Assembly (NCBI GenBank): GCA_018136815.1
Contig: CM030938.1
Span: 656,128 to 720,127, forward strand
Reading direction: 5' to 3'
Origin: Isochrysis galbana
Taxonomy: Eukaryota; Haptophyta; Isochrysidales; Isochrysidaceae
DNA length: 64,000 nt
Notes under the pieces: generated by a model
Told to the model about the DNA's origin: nothing
Databases searched by the model: none
Seen by the model: only the letters and a program-made list of their open reading frames with translations
Shown here: positions 42,164-52,922 of the stretch, piece after piece
Layout of the letters: every line of letters starts with the position of its first letter
Position numbering within the stretch: the stretch's first letter is position 1
Position numbers and translations under genes: made by a program

Positions 42164-44703
42164 ATGGCTGCCGCTCGGCTCTCCCCTTCCTTCCTCTGCC
42201 TCCAGCTCGTTCGTGTGCTGCTCTCGGCCTTCACCTTCGTCTTCGTGCTCTACCTGGTGCGCGACGCCTTGCCACCGGAGGCTCTCGCTGCCGTCGAGGC
42301 ATGGAGGGAGCAGGGCACCGCCTCGCTGGCCGAGGTCTGCGCACAGGTAGGAGGCAGTCTCCCCTCCTCCTGCCTCTCTTCCTCCTCTTGCAGCCCTGCG
42401 GCTGAGCAGGCGGTCCGTGCGGTACCGCCACTCTGTCGCTCCTCCTCCCGCTGCGGCGCGATGCCTGGCGCGGAGCAGCTCGAGAGCATGGTCGAGCGGC
42501 TCGGGGCGCTACGCTGCGGCGCAGACCGCGAGCACGACACGGCCTGCCACCTTTGGGGCGTCGTGCTTGACGGTGCGAGTGCGCTCGTAGGAAGGGCAGG
42601 CTGCGCGCTGTCACAAATTGCTTGCTTGGCCCTTCACGCCGGCTGCAAGGAGCTCGATGAGGGATGGGAGAGGAAGCGGAGGCTAGCTCGGAACGCGGCT
42701 TTACGGAAGGAACAACACGCACAAGGCAACGCGCCCGAGGGTGCCAGTAGCGTCCAGGCGCCACCGGGCGCGCTGCCGGGCGATGTCTCCGGGACTAGCA
42801 AGTCAGCCGCTCTGCGACTTGCTGCGACGCCTCCGGTACCCGAAGGTTTTGTCGTGCAGCAGTGGCCACCGATGGTACGAGGAGCGCACCCTTTGTTTGA
42901 TGCAGCGATCGTTTCCCAAGGTGGGCTCGAGTGCGTGCCGATGGCCGCGCGGACGGCGCCGACTAGCAAAGTCGCAGTCGGTGCTTCAGGCCGGGTTGAG
43001 GCAGAGCTAGGAAACGCCAAGCTCAAGGTGCCCCTCTCAGCCATCAATGACGGAATCTGTGATTGCCTCGACGGCTCCGATGAGCCAGGCACGTCGGCAT
43101 GTGCAGGGAGCAGCCCCACTTCGGGTGGCAAGTTCTGGTGTGCCGCAGTCGCGGCCAAGGGTGGCTGGGCGCCGACGACGGGCGAATACATCGATTCAGG
43201 CTTGGTCGACGACGGAGTGTGCGATTGCTGCGACGGGAGCGATGAGTCTGCCTCGCTGTGCACGGCAGGGAATGGCGTGTGCCCCATTGGTCGTGCCGTC
43301 CGAACACGAATCCCGTCGAACCAGCGCACCACTGCGGAGGGAGGCAGAGGAGTCGCAGGTGAGGATGTGCTCCTTGCTGCGGCACTTGATGCACGGCGTA
43401 GCGGGCTGGACGCGTGGCGGCAGCTGCGCTTGCGAGCGGCGGTGGCGAGAGAGAGGATGCGTCAATGGCAGTCGGCCGCCCAAGCTGGGCGCCTCTCGCC
43501 GCAGGTATAGGCTAGTGCTGGCTGCATCCGCATCTGTCTGGCATGTCTTTTCCCTGGATATGCTGTTTGTGATCGGCGGCAGCGGGGCCAGAAGTGTACC
43601 TCGCTCAAGCGGCGCCCCATCTCGCTGTGAGGATGCCGGAAATCTGGGCAAATATACCGACTTCATTCGTGGTCGGCCTCGTCCACATCTCACGGCCACT
43701 TGTTGATCGTACTCTACACCACTCTAACTCATCCCCCTCTCGCCACGCTCTCGCCCAGGCCATGCATAGCATGCAGTTCCTATCGCAAGAGGTGCAGCAG
43801 CTCGAGCACGTCCTCTCACAAGGCTTCCATCCCCCGGCCACGGTTTCGGGCGCTCGCAGCACAGCTTCATCATTCTCGCGACCAGGTGGTGGGTTTGCGG
43901 CCACAGCCGGCCGATGCTTCGTCGGCTCGCGCTGCACCGGCACCGCTGGTCCCGATGGCTGTGCTTCTGGTGGCGTCCGTTACGATTGGGTGGTTTGCCC
44001 TTTCCAGCTGGCCATGCAGGCTCCGGCCGGTGCTGGTCCTGCCGCGGCGGCAGCCATTGAGTCAGGCGGAGTTCCCCACGCTACACTCATCGGCAGGTGG
44101 CACGGATGGACCACGACACAGTTGCCCAGTCTGGTTAACCCCTGGGCGAGCTTGCGCACGCCGCGGCCGCTCATGGTCTTTGAAGACGGGGAGCAGTGCT
44201 GGGAAGGGCCACGCCGGTCCGCATTGGTTGAGCTACGATGTGCTGCCGCTCCGAGCCTTGAGGCTGTGGAGGAGGATGGCAAGTGCACCTACATTGTCTT
44301 GTTTGCTCACCCTGCCGCGTGCGATGAGAGCATGTTCGGCCTACTGCGCGAATCGTCGGAGCATCCGGCGGGGTTGGTTCGCCCGCAGACGGACGGACGC
44401 AGCTCAAGCCAAGTTGATCTAGCGGAAACGAGACGCGGCGTCGGTGGAGGCGATGGACATGCAGGTGCGGCAATTGTTGCTGAGAAGGGCTCGTCAGCCG
44501 AGGAAGAGTTCCGGCGCCTCCTTGACGAGGAGGAGCACGAGGCGTCCGATGCAGTGGCTGAAATCATTGCCACTCGCGCCAAGGAGATCCTGCTCGGGGA
44601 GATCGCGACGGTCAAAGATTCCGCTGGTGCTAGAGCTCACGTGCGAGGCCCCCAAAACGAGAATGCGGTGGGAAGAAGTGGGGGGTTCGCTCAGGGCAAA
44701 TAG
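42164..44703 (+). CDS. Glucosidase II beta subunit-like protein (PRKCSH family)
   Basis: Two exons: 42164-43504 and 43759-44703, with a 254-nt GT-AG intron and preserved phase; the product is about 761 residues. The N terminus has a hydrophobic helix (LVRVLLSAFTFVFVLYLV). Two calcium-binding LDL-receptor-like modules read INDGICDCLDGSDE (about 293-306) and VDDGVCDCCDGSDE (about 348-361). A mannose-6-phosphate receptor homology (MRH) domain follows in exon 2 (about 520-640): YDWVVCPFQLAMQ, IGRWHGW, FEDGEQCWEGPRRSALVELRC and CTYIVLF. This order is that of glucosidase II beta, which with the catalytic alpha subunit trims glucose from N-glycans in the ER. Two things are odd: about 290 residues of unmatched sequence precede the first module, and the C terminus (GRSGGFAQGK) lacks an HDEL-type retention signal, so membrane anchoring may retain it. 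A related lectin role is possible. Confidence 0.8.
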
Positions 44704-45494
44704 GGACCGGTCTTGGGGCGGATCAGCACACTATCATGGTGGGGTTTGGAGAAGAAGAAGATGGAAATAGCGGCGGACGATGCTAAGTGCTAAGTACCGG
44801 TGTCACACTTGCTTGTTTCCTATGTGTTGCACAGTATCCGATATCGATTTCTGTCTCCGTCTTTTCGTCTTTCCCGCCTCCACTTAGCGTTGGCTTCAAT
44901 GTGACCATCTATCCGGGCCGGCCGGTGGGCGTCACTCTCTCACAACACGCCACCCGCGCCGTGGCGAGTGGCGACTCAAAATCTGGCGTTTCTAGACGCG
45001 GTTTCGGCCACAGATTTCAGATTCCAAGCAAGCATCCCGCTTATTCACGCGGTCACGGTAGCTCTACAGTCTACAGTAGCTCATCGCTAAGGGCTATTAC
45101 CCGTGGAGCAGAGCTCGAGCGGTGAGCGTAGTGTGTGAGGCCAGAGATTTTGAGGCGCTAGCTCTCAACGGTGTTTATGTGCTTTGCTCTTTGCTGTTTG
45201 TGTGGCCGAATTTGAGTGCTCAATCGCTTCAATTATCAATTATGTACTGTTTATTAACATTAGTATAAGTATATAAGTTGGCTCGTGGCTCGTGTGTTGT
45301 GGCATGTGGCATGTGCATGTGGCAAGGTATATGGTATATTATATAGGATAATACATACTACAAGTGTAGTAGTGATCGTTGCGGCGTTGCGGTTGCAGTT
45401 TCGCAATGATAAGTTGCACGAACGGTTGTCGTTCTTCTTTACTACACCCCCCCCCCCCGCAACCTGGGCCCCTAAGTACTAAGTAGAGCACGAG
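44704..45494. other. Intergenic
   Basis: No supported gene. A 112-codon frame at 44787-45125 shows no motif. A/T-rich sequence follows at 45220-45420. Confidence 0.4.
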
Positions 45495-45605
45495 GGGAGT
45501 TGCCGCAAGGCGGGAAGTGAGGGAGAGGAAGGGAGATGGGCGTGGCTACAGTAGTTATCCCCATAGCCACGCGCGAGGCGAGAATGTGAAAAGTTTTTTT
45601 TTACT
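45495..45605 (+). mobile_element. Hairpin-tailed short retroposon
   Basis: CCGCAAGGCGGGAAG...GGGCGTGGCTACAG leads into CATAGCCACGCGCGAGGCGA and a tail of AAAAG plus ten T. CGTGGCTA pairs with TAGCCACG. The first part also matches the copy at 57951-57642 (CCGCAAGGCAGGTAG), so homology extends over at least 110 bp. Confidence 0.65.
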
Positions 45606-45748
45606 AGGTACTCTGTCGTTGCTCTATTTACCTTTGAAGTCCTAAGCTCTACCGGAGCTTCTTGTGAACCCTACTTGTCTTTTACTAAAGTATGGCTCGG
45701 GTCAGATTCATGTCTTATTTCAGGTGGGGAAGTTTCTGTTTGGGTTGG

Positions 45749-46440
<692 letters not shown>

Positions 46441-46499
46441 GCAGGAGAGGCGGGAAGAGAGGAGAGAGGAGAGAGAGTTGGAGGGCGGGGAGTGCGCGG

Positions 46500-47575
46500 A
46501 TGCCCCTCGAGGCGGCAGATTTGGCAGCCAAGCTGGAAGAGGCCTTCACGCGGCCCGAGTTCACGAGCGCCGTCTCCGACTTCGCCAACAAGCACTGCCA
46601 TCAGTTTGTCCTCCTCACCACTGTCGCCGACCCGAGCGCCGTCGAGCATCCGTTGAGGTGAGAGAGAGAAGGGGGGGGGAGAGCAAAGGGAAGGGGGAGA
46701 GAGGGGGAAGAGGAGAGGGGGGGGGGGGGGGGGGGGGGAAGCGGAGGGGAGGGGGCAAAGGGGAAAGGGGAAGGGGAAGGGGGAGGGGGGAGGGGGAGAG
46801 GGGGGAGGGGGGGAGGGGGGACGGAGAGAGAGAGAGACGAGAGATGAGTAAGATTGGGGGAGGGAGGGAGAGGGAGGGAAGGAGAGGGAGAGGGAGAGCG
46901 AGAGAAGGGGCAAGAGGGAGACAGGGGACAGAGGATAGGAGGGTGGGAAGGGCTGGGGCGGGGGGAGGGAAAGGGAGGGAGAGAGGCAGGGAGAGAGGGG
47001 GAAGAGAGAGTGGGAGGGGAGAGAGTGAGGGAGTGAGAGGGGAGGGGAGGCGAGAGAGGAAAGAGGGGAAGGGGAGCCCGCTCCCGTCCGTTTGAGCATC
47101 CACCTGGCGTGTGCGCGGCACGCTTGGCTGAGGCGCGCATGTGAATGGATGAACAGGTGGCACGAGCTCTACCGTGAGTACACAGATCTCGTCGAGTCCC
47201 AACTTGAATCCTTCTTGGCTTCTGAAGGAGTCAGCATGGACGAAGTGAGGAACGTCGCCAAATCGGACGGATGGACTGCTGCTGCCACATGTGTGGACTT
47301 CATCGTGGCATCGATCGAGTGAGTGAAGTGCACCATTTGGGGCATCTGAGTCTAGTTGTCAAGCTTAGGGAGGAGAGAACGCGGACCGAGACCCAACCTC
47401 TGGATGCCGCACAACACGCAGGTATGAATCTTTCATCAATCTGATGTGCGACTTCCTTCACCTCAACAGCATGGATGGAGTCGATTCAGATCTTTTGGGT
47501 GGGAAACTTGAAGATGCTCCCGAGACGGGGTCAGAATCACGTGGACCAGCTGCGCTTGAAGGAGGCATTGCGTAG
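46500..47575 (+). CDS. BART-domain protein (ARL2BP/CFAP36-like)
   Basis: Three exons: 46500-46657, 47157-47318 and 47422-47575, with introns of 499 and 103 nt. Both junctions interrupt codons at phase 2 and restore AGG and GAG exactly. The product has 157 residues. It begins MPLEAADLAAKLEEAFTRPE and continues FTSAVSDFANKHCHQF. The BART hallmark WHELYREYTDLVESQLESFL follows, then CVDFIVASIEYESFINLMCDF. The BART fold is an all-helical module that binds ARL2/ARL3 GTPases, as in ARL2BP and the ciliary protein CFAP36. The C-terminal 30 residues are acidic. The first intron is nearly all purine, of the same kind as the satellite upstream, so no long open frame betrays the gene. With BBS4 about 10 kb away this is a second ciliary-type protein. 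Which of ARL2BP or CFAP36 is the true relative is not resolved. Confidence 0.8.
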
Positions 47576-48400
47576 AATTGGAAGTCGTCATCGCACTCAG
47601 CCGGCCTTTTGTGGACCTGAACGTCTTGGCGGCTCCTACGATGGACAAGCTACCCGTTCCCGAATGCACATGTACTGTCATCCCATCATGGACCTTCGTT
47701 GCCAGTGCATGGAAAGCATAGTCCTTCGTGTGCTGCGAGTAGCCTAAGGATCTGTGAATGACCAAAACTACCTTTCACAGCGCTCGCTGTTGTGGATTTC
47801 CCAAGCCGTGGACATTTTGCTCGTCCTATCCAAATGCTGCTACATGCTCATTAGGCCCACTGCCTGCCGCATGCTCACTAATTAGGTGGATCTTCCGCCA
47901 TTTCACTGCACGCAAAGTGAGCATAGGTCCCGCTGAGCTGTCGATCTAGTGCCCTGCCTCTCATCGGCAATGGTGATATGCCTGTACACCACTAGTCGCA
48001 GGGGTTTGGCCTGCCAGCACAGCGGGCGATCAGCAGCCAACAGGGCAACGGCGCGGGCACCGGGCGACGCGCGCTCTGCGGGCGGCAGCGGGATGGGGAT
48101 GCTGCATGAGGCTTGAATTTTGAATCGGCTATAGTGGTGTGGGGTCTACCGCCCGCCCCCTGTACCCTCCCGCCTCCGCATGGCGTATGCCATCATAATG
48201 CTACCAACTATCAAGATCAAGCTTATAGTTATACTTTGCGGGCGATGTGGGGGCAAGAGCAAGAGAGAGAGAAAGCAGCTCTCTTGCCTCTGTCTTAATC
48301 TTAATCCTGCATCGCTTGAGTACATGGGGCCAGCCGCCTTTTCCGCCTTTCACCATGCGGCTTGCGGTAGGGCGATGACTCACTAATTTAAGCATAGAAG
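47576..48400. other. Intergenic
   Basis: 3' untranslated sequence of the BART gene and then DNA without recognisable genes or repeats, up to the Copia target duplication at 48401. Confidence 0.4.
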
Positions 48401-48405
48401 TGGGG

Positions 48406-49014
48406 TGTGGGTGTGATGAGTGGTGAGGGGCTGTGGCTGCTGTGCATGTTGGTGTTGAAGGGCTATGTATGACATTAACATGTGAAGTACAAATGGAAGG
48501 GGGCGCAGGAGACGGAGGGACACGATCGAGGAGGGCACGTGCGGACGAGGGCGAGACCGAGGGTTCGGCCTCGGGCAGCATGAGGACGGGCGTGACGAGC
48601 ACGGAGAGCACAGGCAGACGAGAAGGGGACAGGGGCGCTCGAGCTGTGGCGCTGATCGCGGGACGAAGAACAAGGGGGGGGGGACGCTCGCGGGAAAAGT
48701 AAACACCGGGAAGGGAAAAGACGCGGGAAGAGAGAGGGATGAAACGGGGCCGGAAACTCAAGGAGACACTCGGAGAGAGGACGGGGAAGGAGAGAGAGAG
48801 AGGGGGCGGGCCCAGTGGGCCGACGCGGGGAAAGGGCGTCGGAGCGTGACAACAAAGAACGAAAGGGGACGCGGGGAAAAGCCCGATGGCGGGAAAAGGA
48901 ACGCAATGCAAAGAGGGGGGATCGGGGCGAGGCGGCGAGGAGGGAGTCACGCGAAGGGAACCTAATGAACGGGGACGTGCGAGGGGGAACGGGCAACCCC
49001 CCCTACCCGCAACA
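48406..49014 (-). repeat. Copia downstream LTR
   Basis: It starts TGTGGGTGTGATG and ends CTACCCGCAACA in plus-strand reading. Its open frames are shared with the other LTR and are not genes. Confidence 0.92.
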
Positions 49015-49099
49015 CCCCCCCCAATGCGAGAAGCGGGAACCGGGGCGAGCGCATTGCAGAAGGCGGGGAGAAAGGAAAGGGGGGTGGGCGTGCAGCGGC

Positions 49100-50290
49100 T
49101 CAGGCGGCGGCGACGTGCGCCCAAGAATTCGTCGCGTAGCGGACGCAGGCGTCCGCCTTGCGCTTGGGCAACCACTTCGTGAGGAAGTCCGCCGCCATGT
49201 GCTCGGACGCGACGTGGCGAAGTGCCACTTCGCCGGCGGCGACGCGCTGGAGGAGGGAGTGGTATCGGCGCATGAAATGACGAGCGCGGGTGGGGGTGGA
49301 GCGCAGGGACCCCACGCGCATGTTGGCCAAATTGTCGGTGCCGACGAGGGTGGGGCCGTCGAGCGGGACGTCGAGGGCGCGGAGAATTTCGCGGGCGTAG
49401 GAGATACATTCGGCGGCCTTGCACGACGCGATGGCCTCGGCTTCCATCGACGAGTCGACGACGAGGGCCAGCTTCTTCGTCTGGTGGAGGATCGCTCCGC
49501 CGCCGAAAGTGACGAGGATGCCATAGATGTTGCGGTCCCCCCAGGTGGCGTCGGCGAGGGCTTCGAGCTGGACGGGGGCGGGCTCGGACAGGTCGACGTG
49601 CGCGGCGATGGCGGCGGAGAAACGCGGGGTGGCGGCGAGCCCGAGTCCGCCGTAGGTGATGCCGACGTCCTTCTCGTGGTAGGCGGCGGCGAGGGCGGCT
49701 CGCGCGACGTCGTATGCCTCGGGCGGGGGGGAGGACATCACGCAGGAGAGGCGGTGGATGACGAGGGATAGGCGTGGGTGAAGCAGCTCGATGAATTTCA
49801 GCGAGCCCAGCAGCTGCTGCGTGCGGAGCTGGTGCGGGGCGAGCTTGGGGGAATCGCGGGGAGCGAGGGAGAGGGCGTCGGCGAGCTCGGCGAGCTTTCT
49901 CCCGGCGGGAAGCGGGGGAAGGGGGAGGGCGTCGAGGAGCTCCGGGAGATGCTGGCGCGCGGCCTCGACGATCTTCTGCGGCAGGGTGAGGGAGAGGGAG
50001 CGGGTGGGGCGGTCGCGCGAGATCGAGAAACCCTTGAAGGACGTGGGGTCGGGATCGTAGCGGACGTCGCCGAAAAGGAGAGAGAGATGGGCGCAGATGG
50101 CGCGGCTGAGGCGGCGGTCGAGGGTAGCATCCTCGGAGAAGAGGAGGTCGTCGACGACGACCAGCAGGCGGCAGAGGCCGTCGGGGGCGCGGAAAGTCCA
50201 CAAGTCACCGACGTTCTCAGCGCGTAGCCAACCTTGGGACGCGAGCTCGGCGTGTAGGCGGTCCTGCCATTCGCGGCCGGCGGGTTCTTC
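49100..50290 (-). pseudogene. Copia reverse transcriptase C-terminal half and RNase H
   Basis: The minus frame enters at REWQDRLHAELASQGWL and passes VVVDDLLFSED, the VDD catalytic aspartates of Ty1/copia reverse transcriptase. RNase H blocks follow: TKKLALVVDSSMEAEAIASC, GTDNLANM and LRHVASEHMAADFLTKWLP. The ORF is intact to the stop at 49100. What is lost is everything between gag and the fingers of the polymerase. The frame differs from that of gag at the junction near 50290. Confidence 0.9.
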
Positions 50291-51242
50291 GCCCCGGTGG
50301 ACTCGATGTGGCGGAGGAGGGCGCGTCCGCCATCGAGGGCTTCCTCCGGACAGTCGTCGAGGAGATTGGCGACGCGGGCGGCGTTGGGGGAGAGACAGTC
50401 GAGGACGATGGACGAGAGGGAGCGGTCAAGGAGGAGCTCGGCGGGGAGGGTGGGGGATGCGAGGGGGCGACGGAAGAAGGGGCGAAACGGCTCGTGCGCG
50501 AGAATGCATCTGGTGGTGAGGCGTCGGAGCCACGAGTGGTAGGTGTCGGGGTCGAGGTCGTAGGCAAGGGCCGTGGTGGACCCCGGCGGGAGGGAGATGA
50601 GTCGTGGCGGCTTGTCGAGCGGGGAGCGGAAAGTATGTGGGTCGAAAACGAGGTCGTAGAGAGGAGGGGTGGGGTCGTCGAGGTCAGGCGGTTCTTGGTC
50701 GGAAGATGGCGGCGGCGGGCGGCGCGGAGCGGCCGGGGGGCGGGTCGGCGGCGGCGGCGGAGGCGGTGGGTGGGGGGGGGCGGCGGCGGCGGTGGCGGAG
50801 GCGGCGGAGGCGGTGGCGGCGGTGGTGGTGGTGCGGGCGATGGGACAGGCGGCGAATGGGGGTAAGGAGCCGTGGGTGGTGGAGTCGGCGGCGGCAGGAG
50901 GGGAGCAAGGGGAGGAGGTTGGGAGGGAACGGAGTGCGCGGGATGGGATGTGTGGAGCTGGAGGAGGCGGCGGGCAATTGCGTCGACGAGGTAGGCTTCG
51001 GGCGGAATGGCGGGATGGGAGGTGGTGAAGGGCGATGGTTGGGCGGCGGTGGGAAAGAAAGGGGCAGGCTGAGGCGGGTGATGGCTATAGAGTTGGAGGA
51101 GGGGTGAGGGAGGCGGGGCTGCGTTCGGGGGAAGGCGGTAGAGGTCGGAGTTGATGAGCGGGGTGGTCTCGTACGGATTGTAGGGGGAGGGATGGTGCGG
51201 GTGATATGGCTGCGGTGGGTGAGCGGTGAGATGTTGTGTCAT
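50291..51242 (-). pseudogene. Copia gag-like region with proline tract and frameshift
   Basis: An ATG at 51242 opens MTQHLTAHPPQPYHPHHPSP and a Pro-rich frame into about 20 consecutive prolines (plus-strand GGC/GGT repeats at 50750-50840). After the tract the plausible coding frame is shifted, reading PPLYDLVFDPHTFRSPLD, YDLDPDTYHSWLRRLTTRC and VLDCLSPNAARVANLLDDC, which has the style of a gag capsid region. Either repeat slippage broke the gene or the frame change is programmed. Confidence 0.6.
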
Positions 51243-51571
51243 TGGGATGGAGGGAAAGGGATGAGCAGGGGAGAGGGAGGGCAGGCTTGCGGAGGTTGGG
51301 GGTGGCGGGTGGGAGGGGTAGGGTGGGTAGGGTGGGGGACAGGAGGGCGTGGTTGGTAAGGTGCGGGAAGGGGGAGTAGAACAGGGGCTGAGCTGGCGTG
51401 GCGGTGGGGGGAGCTGGGTGGTGTGCTTGATTGGACTGTGGGTGTTGATGCTGTTGGGTGGTGTGAGAGGGCATGGGCTGGTCGAGTGTTGCCAGGTCGG
51501 GAGCGTCGGCGGCAGGGACGTGGGAGGGCGGTGCTGGGTGGGAAGGCGTGGACGGCACGCCTCCGCTACCA

Positions 51572-52187
51572 TGTGGGTGTGATGAGTGGTGAGGGGCTGT
51601 GGCTGCTGTGCATGTTGGTGTTGAAGGGCTATGTATGACATTAACATGTGAAGTACAAATGGAAGGGGGCGCAGGAGACGGAGGGACACGATCGAGGAGG
51701 GCACGTGCGGACGAGGGCGAGACCGAGGGTTCGGCCTCGGGCAGCATGAGGACGGGCGTGACGAGCAGACGAGCACGGAGAGCACAGGCAGACGAGAAGG
51801 GGACAGGGGCGCTCGAGCTGTGGCGCTGATCGCGGGACGAAGAACAAGGGGGGGGGGACGCTCGCGGGAAAAGTAAACACCGGGAAGGGAAAAGACGCGG
51901 GAAGAGAGAGGGATGAAACGGGGCCGGAAACTCAAGGAGACACTCGGAGAGAGGACGGGGAAGGAGAGAGAGAGAGGGGGCGGGCCCAGTGGGCCGACGC
52001 GGGGAAAGGGCGTCGGAGCGTGACAACAAAGAACGAAAGGGGACGCGGGGAAAAGCCCGATGGCGGGAAAAGGAACGCAATGCAAAGAGGGGGATCGGGG
52101 CGAGGCGGCGAGGAGGGAGTCACGCGAAGGGAACCTAATGAACGGGGACGTGCGAGGGGGAACGGGCAACCCCCCCTACCCGCAACA
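51572..52187 (-). repeat. Copia upstream LTR
   Basis: Partner of 48406-49014 with an extra GACGAGCA copy near 51761-51773. Confidence 0.92.
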
Positions 52188-52192
52188 TGGGG

Positions 52193-52922
52193 ACTTGAAG
52201 TGGAAGTGGCGCCTTCCGCCTTCCGCTCTCCGCCCTCCTAGGAACTTGGAACTTGGCCACGGACCACGGGCCCTCGGAGCGAGGCCCTCTGGGAAAAATC
52301 CTGCTCGTCACAGTTTTGAGACAAACAAGTGGCAAGTGGTAATACCAGTGGTAAGTGGTAAGTGGTTGTGCCAACGACTTTCCGATTTCGGGCGACCGCT
52401 TCAAACCCTAAACTTTACACGGTGCCGCCTCGCGCCTCGCTCCTCTTGCATCTTTTGTATTTTCTTCAACACCTTACTACTCGTACCTTGTACTTTACGG
52501 CTTAGCTGTTACTGCCGGCTGCCGGGCGTAGAGGTAGAGAGACTTCACCATTCACCTACTCCTACTCTAGATCTCTTTTAAGCGGCGGCTTGAAGCACCT
52601 TTGAAGGTGCTTCGCGACAGATGACTGCTCTGAGCTGCACATATTACGTTCAATCGACGTTCTATCTCTTGTGAACACACGCCGCCCTCGAGACAACTGC
52701 AACAGCTGCAGCATGCAGCACCCCTCCCAAGGAGCCTCGCCGCTTTTAAAATTAGAAGTTCTCCTACCCAAAGTAAAAGGGTTAAAAACATCCTCTCCTT
52801 CTCCCCCTTCGCCCCCCGCTCCCTCTCTCCCTCTCTCCCTCTCCCTCTCCCTCCCCCTCCCTCTCCTCCCTCCCTCTCCCCAACCCGCCCTTGGGTCCCC
52901 CCGCGACTGGGCACCGGGCGGC
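52193..52922 (+). promoter_or_regulatory. TM9SF upstream region
   Basis: No other gene is seen. CCGCTTTTAAAATTAGAAG lies about 180 bp before the start, then a C/T-rich tract (about 52793-52885). A perfect-looking inverted repeat, GCACCTTTGAAGGTGC, sits at 52595-52610. Confidence 0.45.

Larger units (their letters stand above)
48401..52192 (-). mobile_element. Copia (Ty1) LTR retrotransposon, internally deleted
   Basis: LTRs are 48406-49014 (609 bp) and 51572-52187 (616 bp), with TG...CA ends and the duplication TGGGG on both sides (48401-48405, 52188-52192). On the minus strand TGGTAGCGGAGGC directly follows the upstream LTR (51571-51559). It is complementary to a tRNA ending CCGCTACCA, as initiator methionine tRNA does. 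GGGGGGG directly precedes the downstream LTR. The inside has a gag-like part and the C-terminal half of reverse transcriptase plus RNase H. Protease, integrase and the front of reverse transcriptase are missing. The LTRs differ by a small GACGAGCA duplication and a few bases, so the copy is older than the chromovirus relative. Confidence 0.92.

Noticed and set aside
48201..50201. 666-codon minus-strand ORF over the Copia element
   Set aside because: It is an Arg/Pro-rich shadow in the wrong frame; the reverse transcriptase/RNase H frame is adjacent.
50217..52169. 650-codon Copia ORF as one protein
   Set aside because: It starts inside the LTR and leaves the plausible gag frame after the proline tract.
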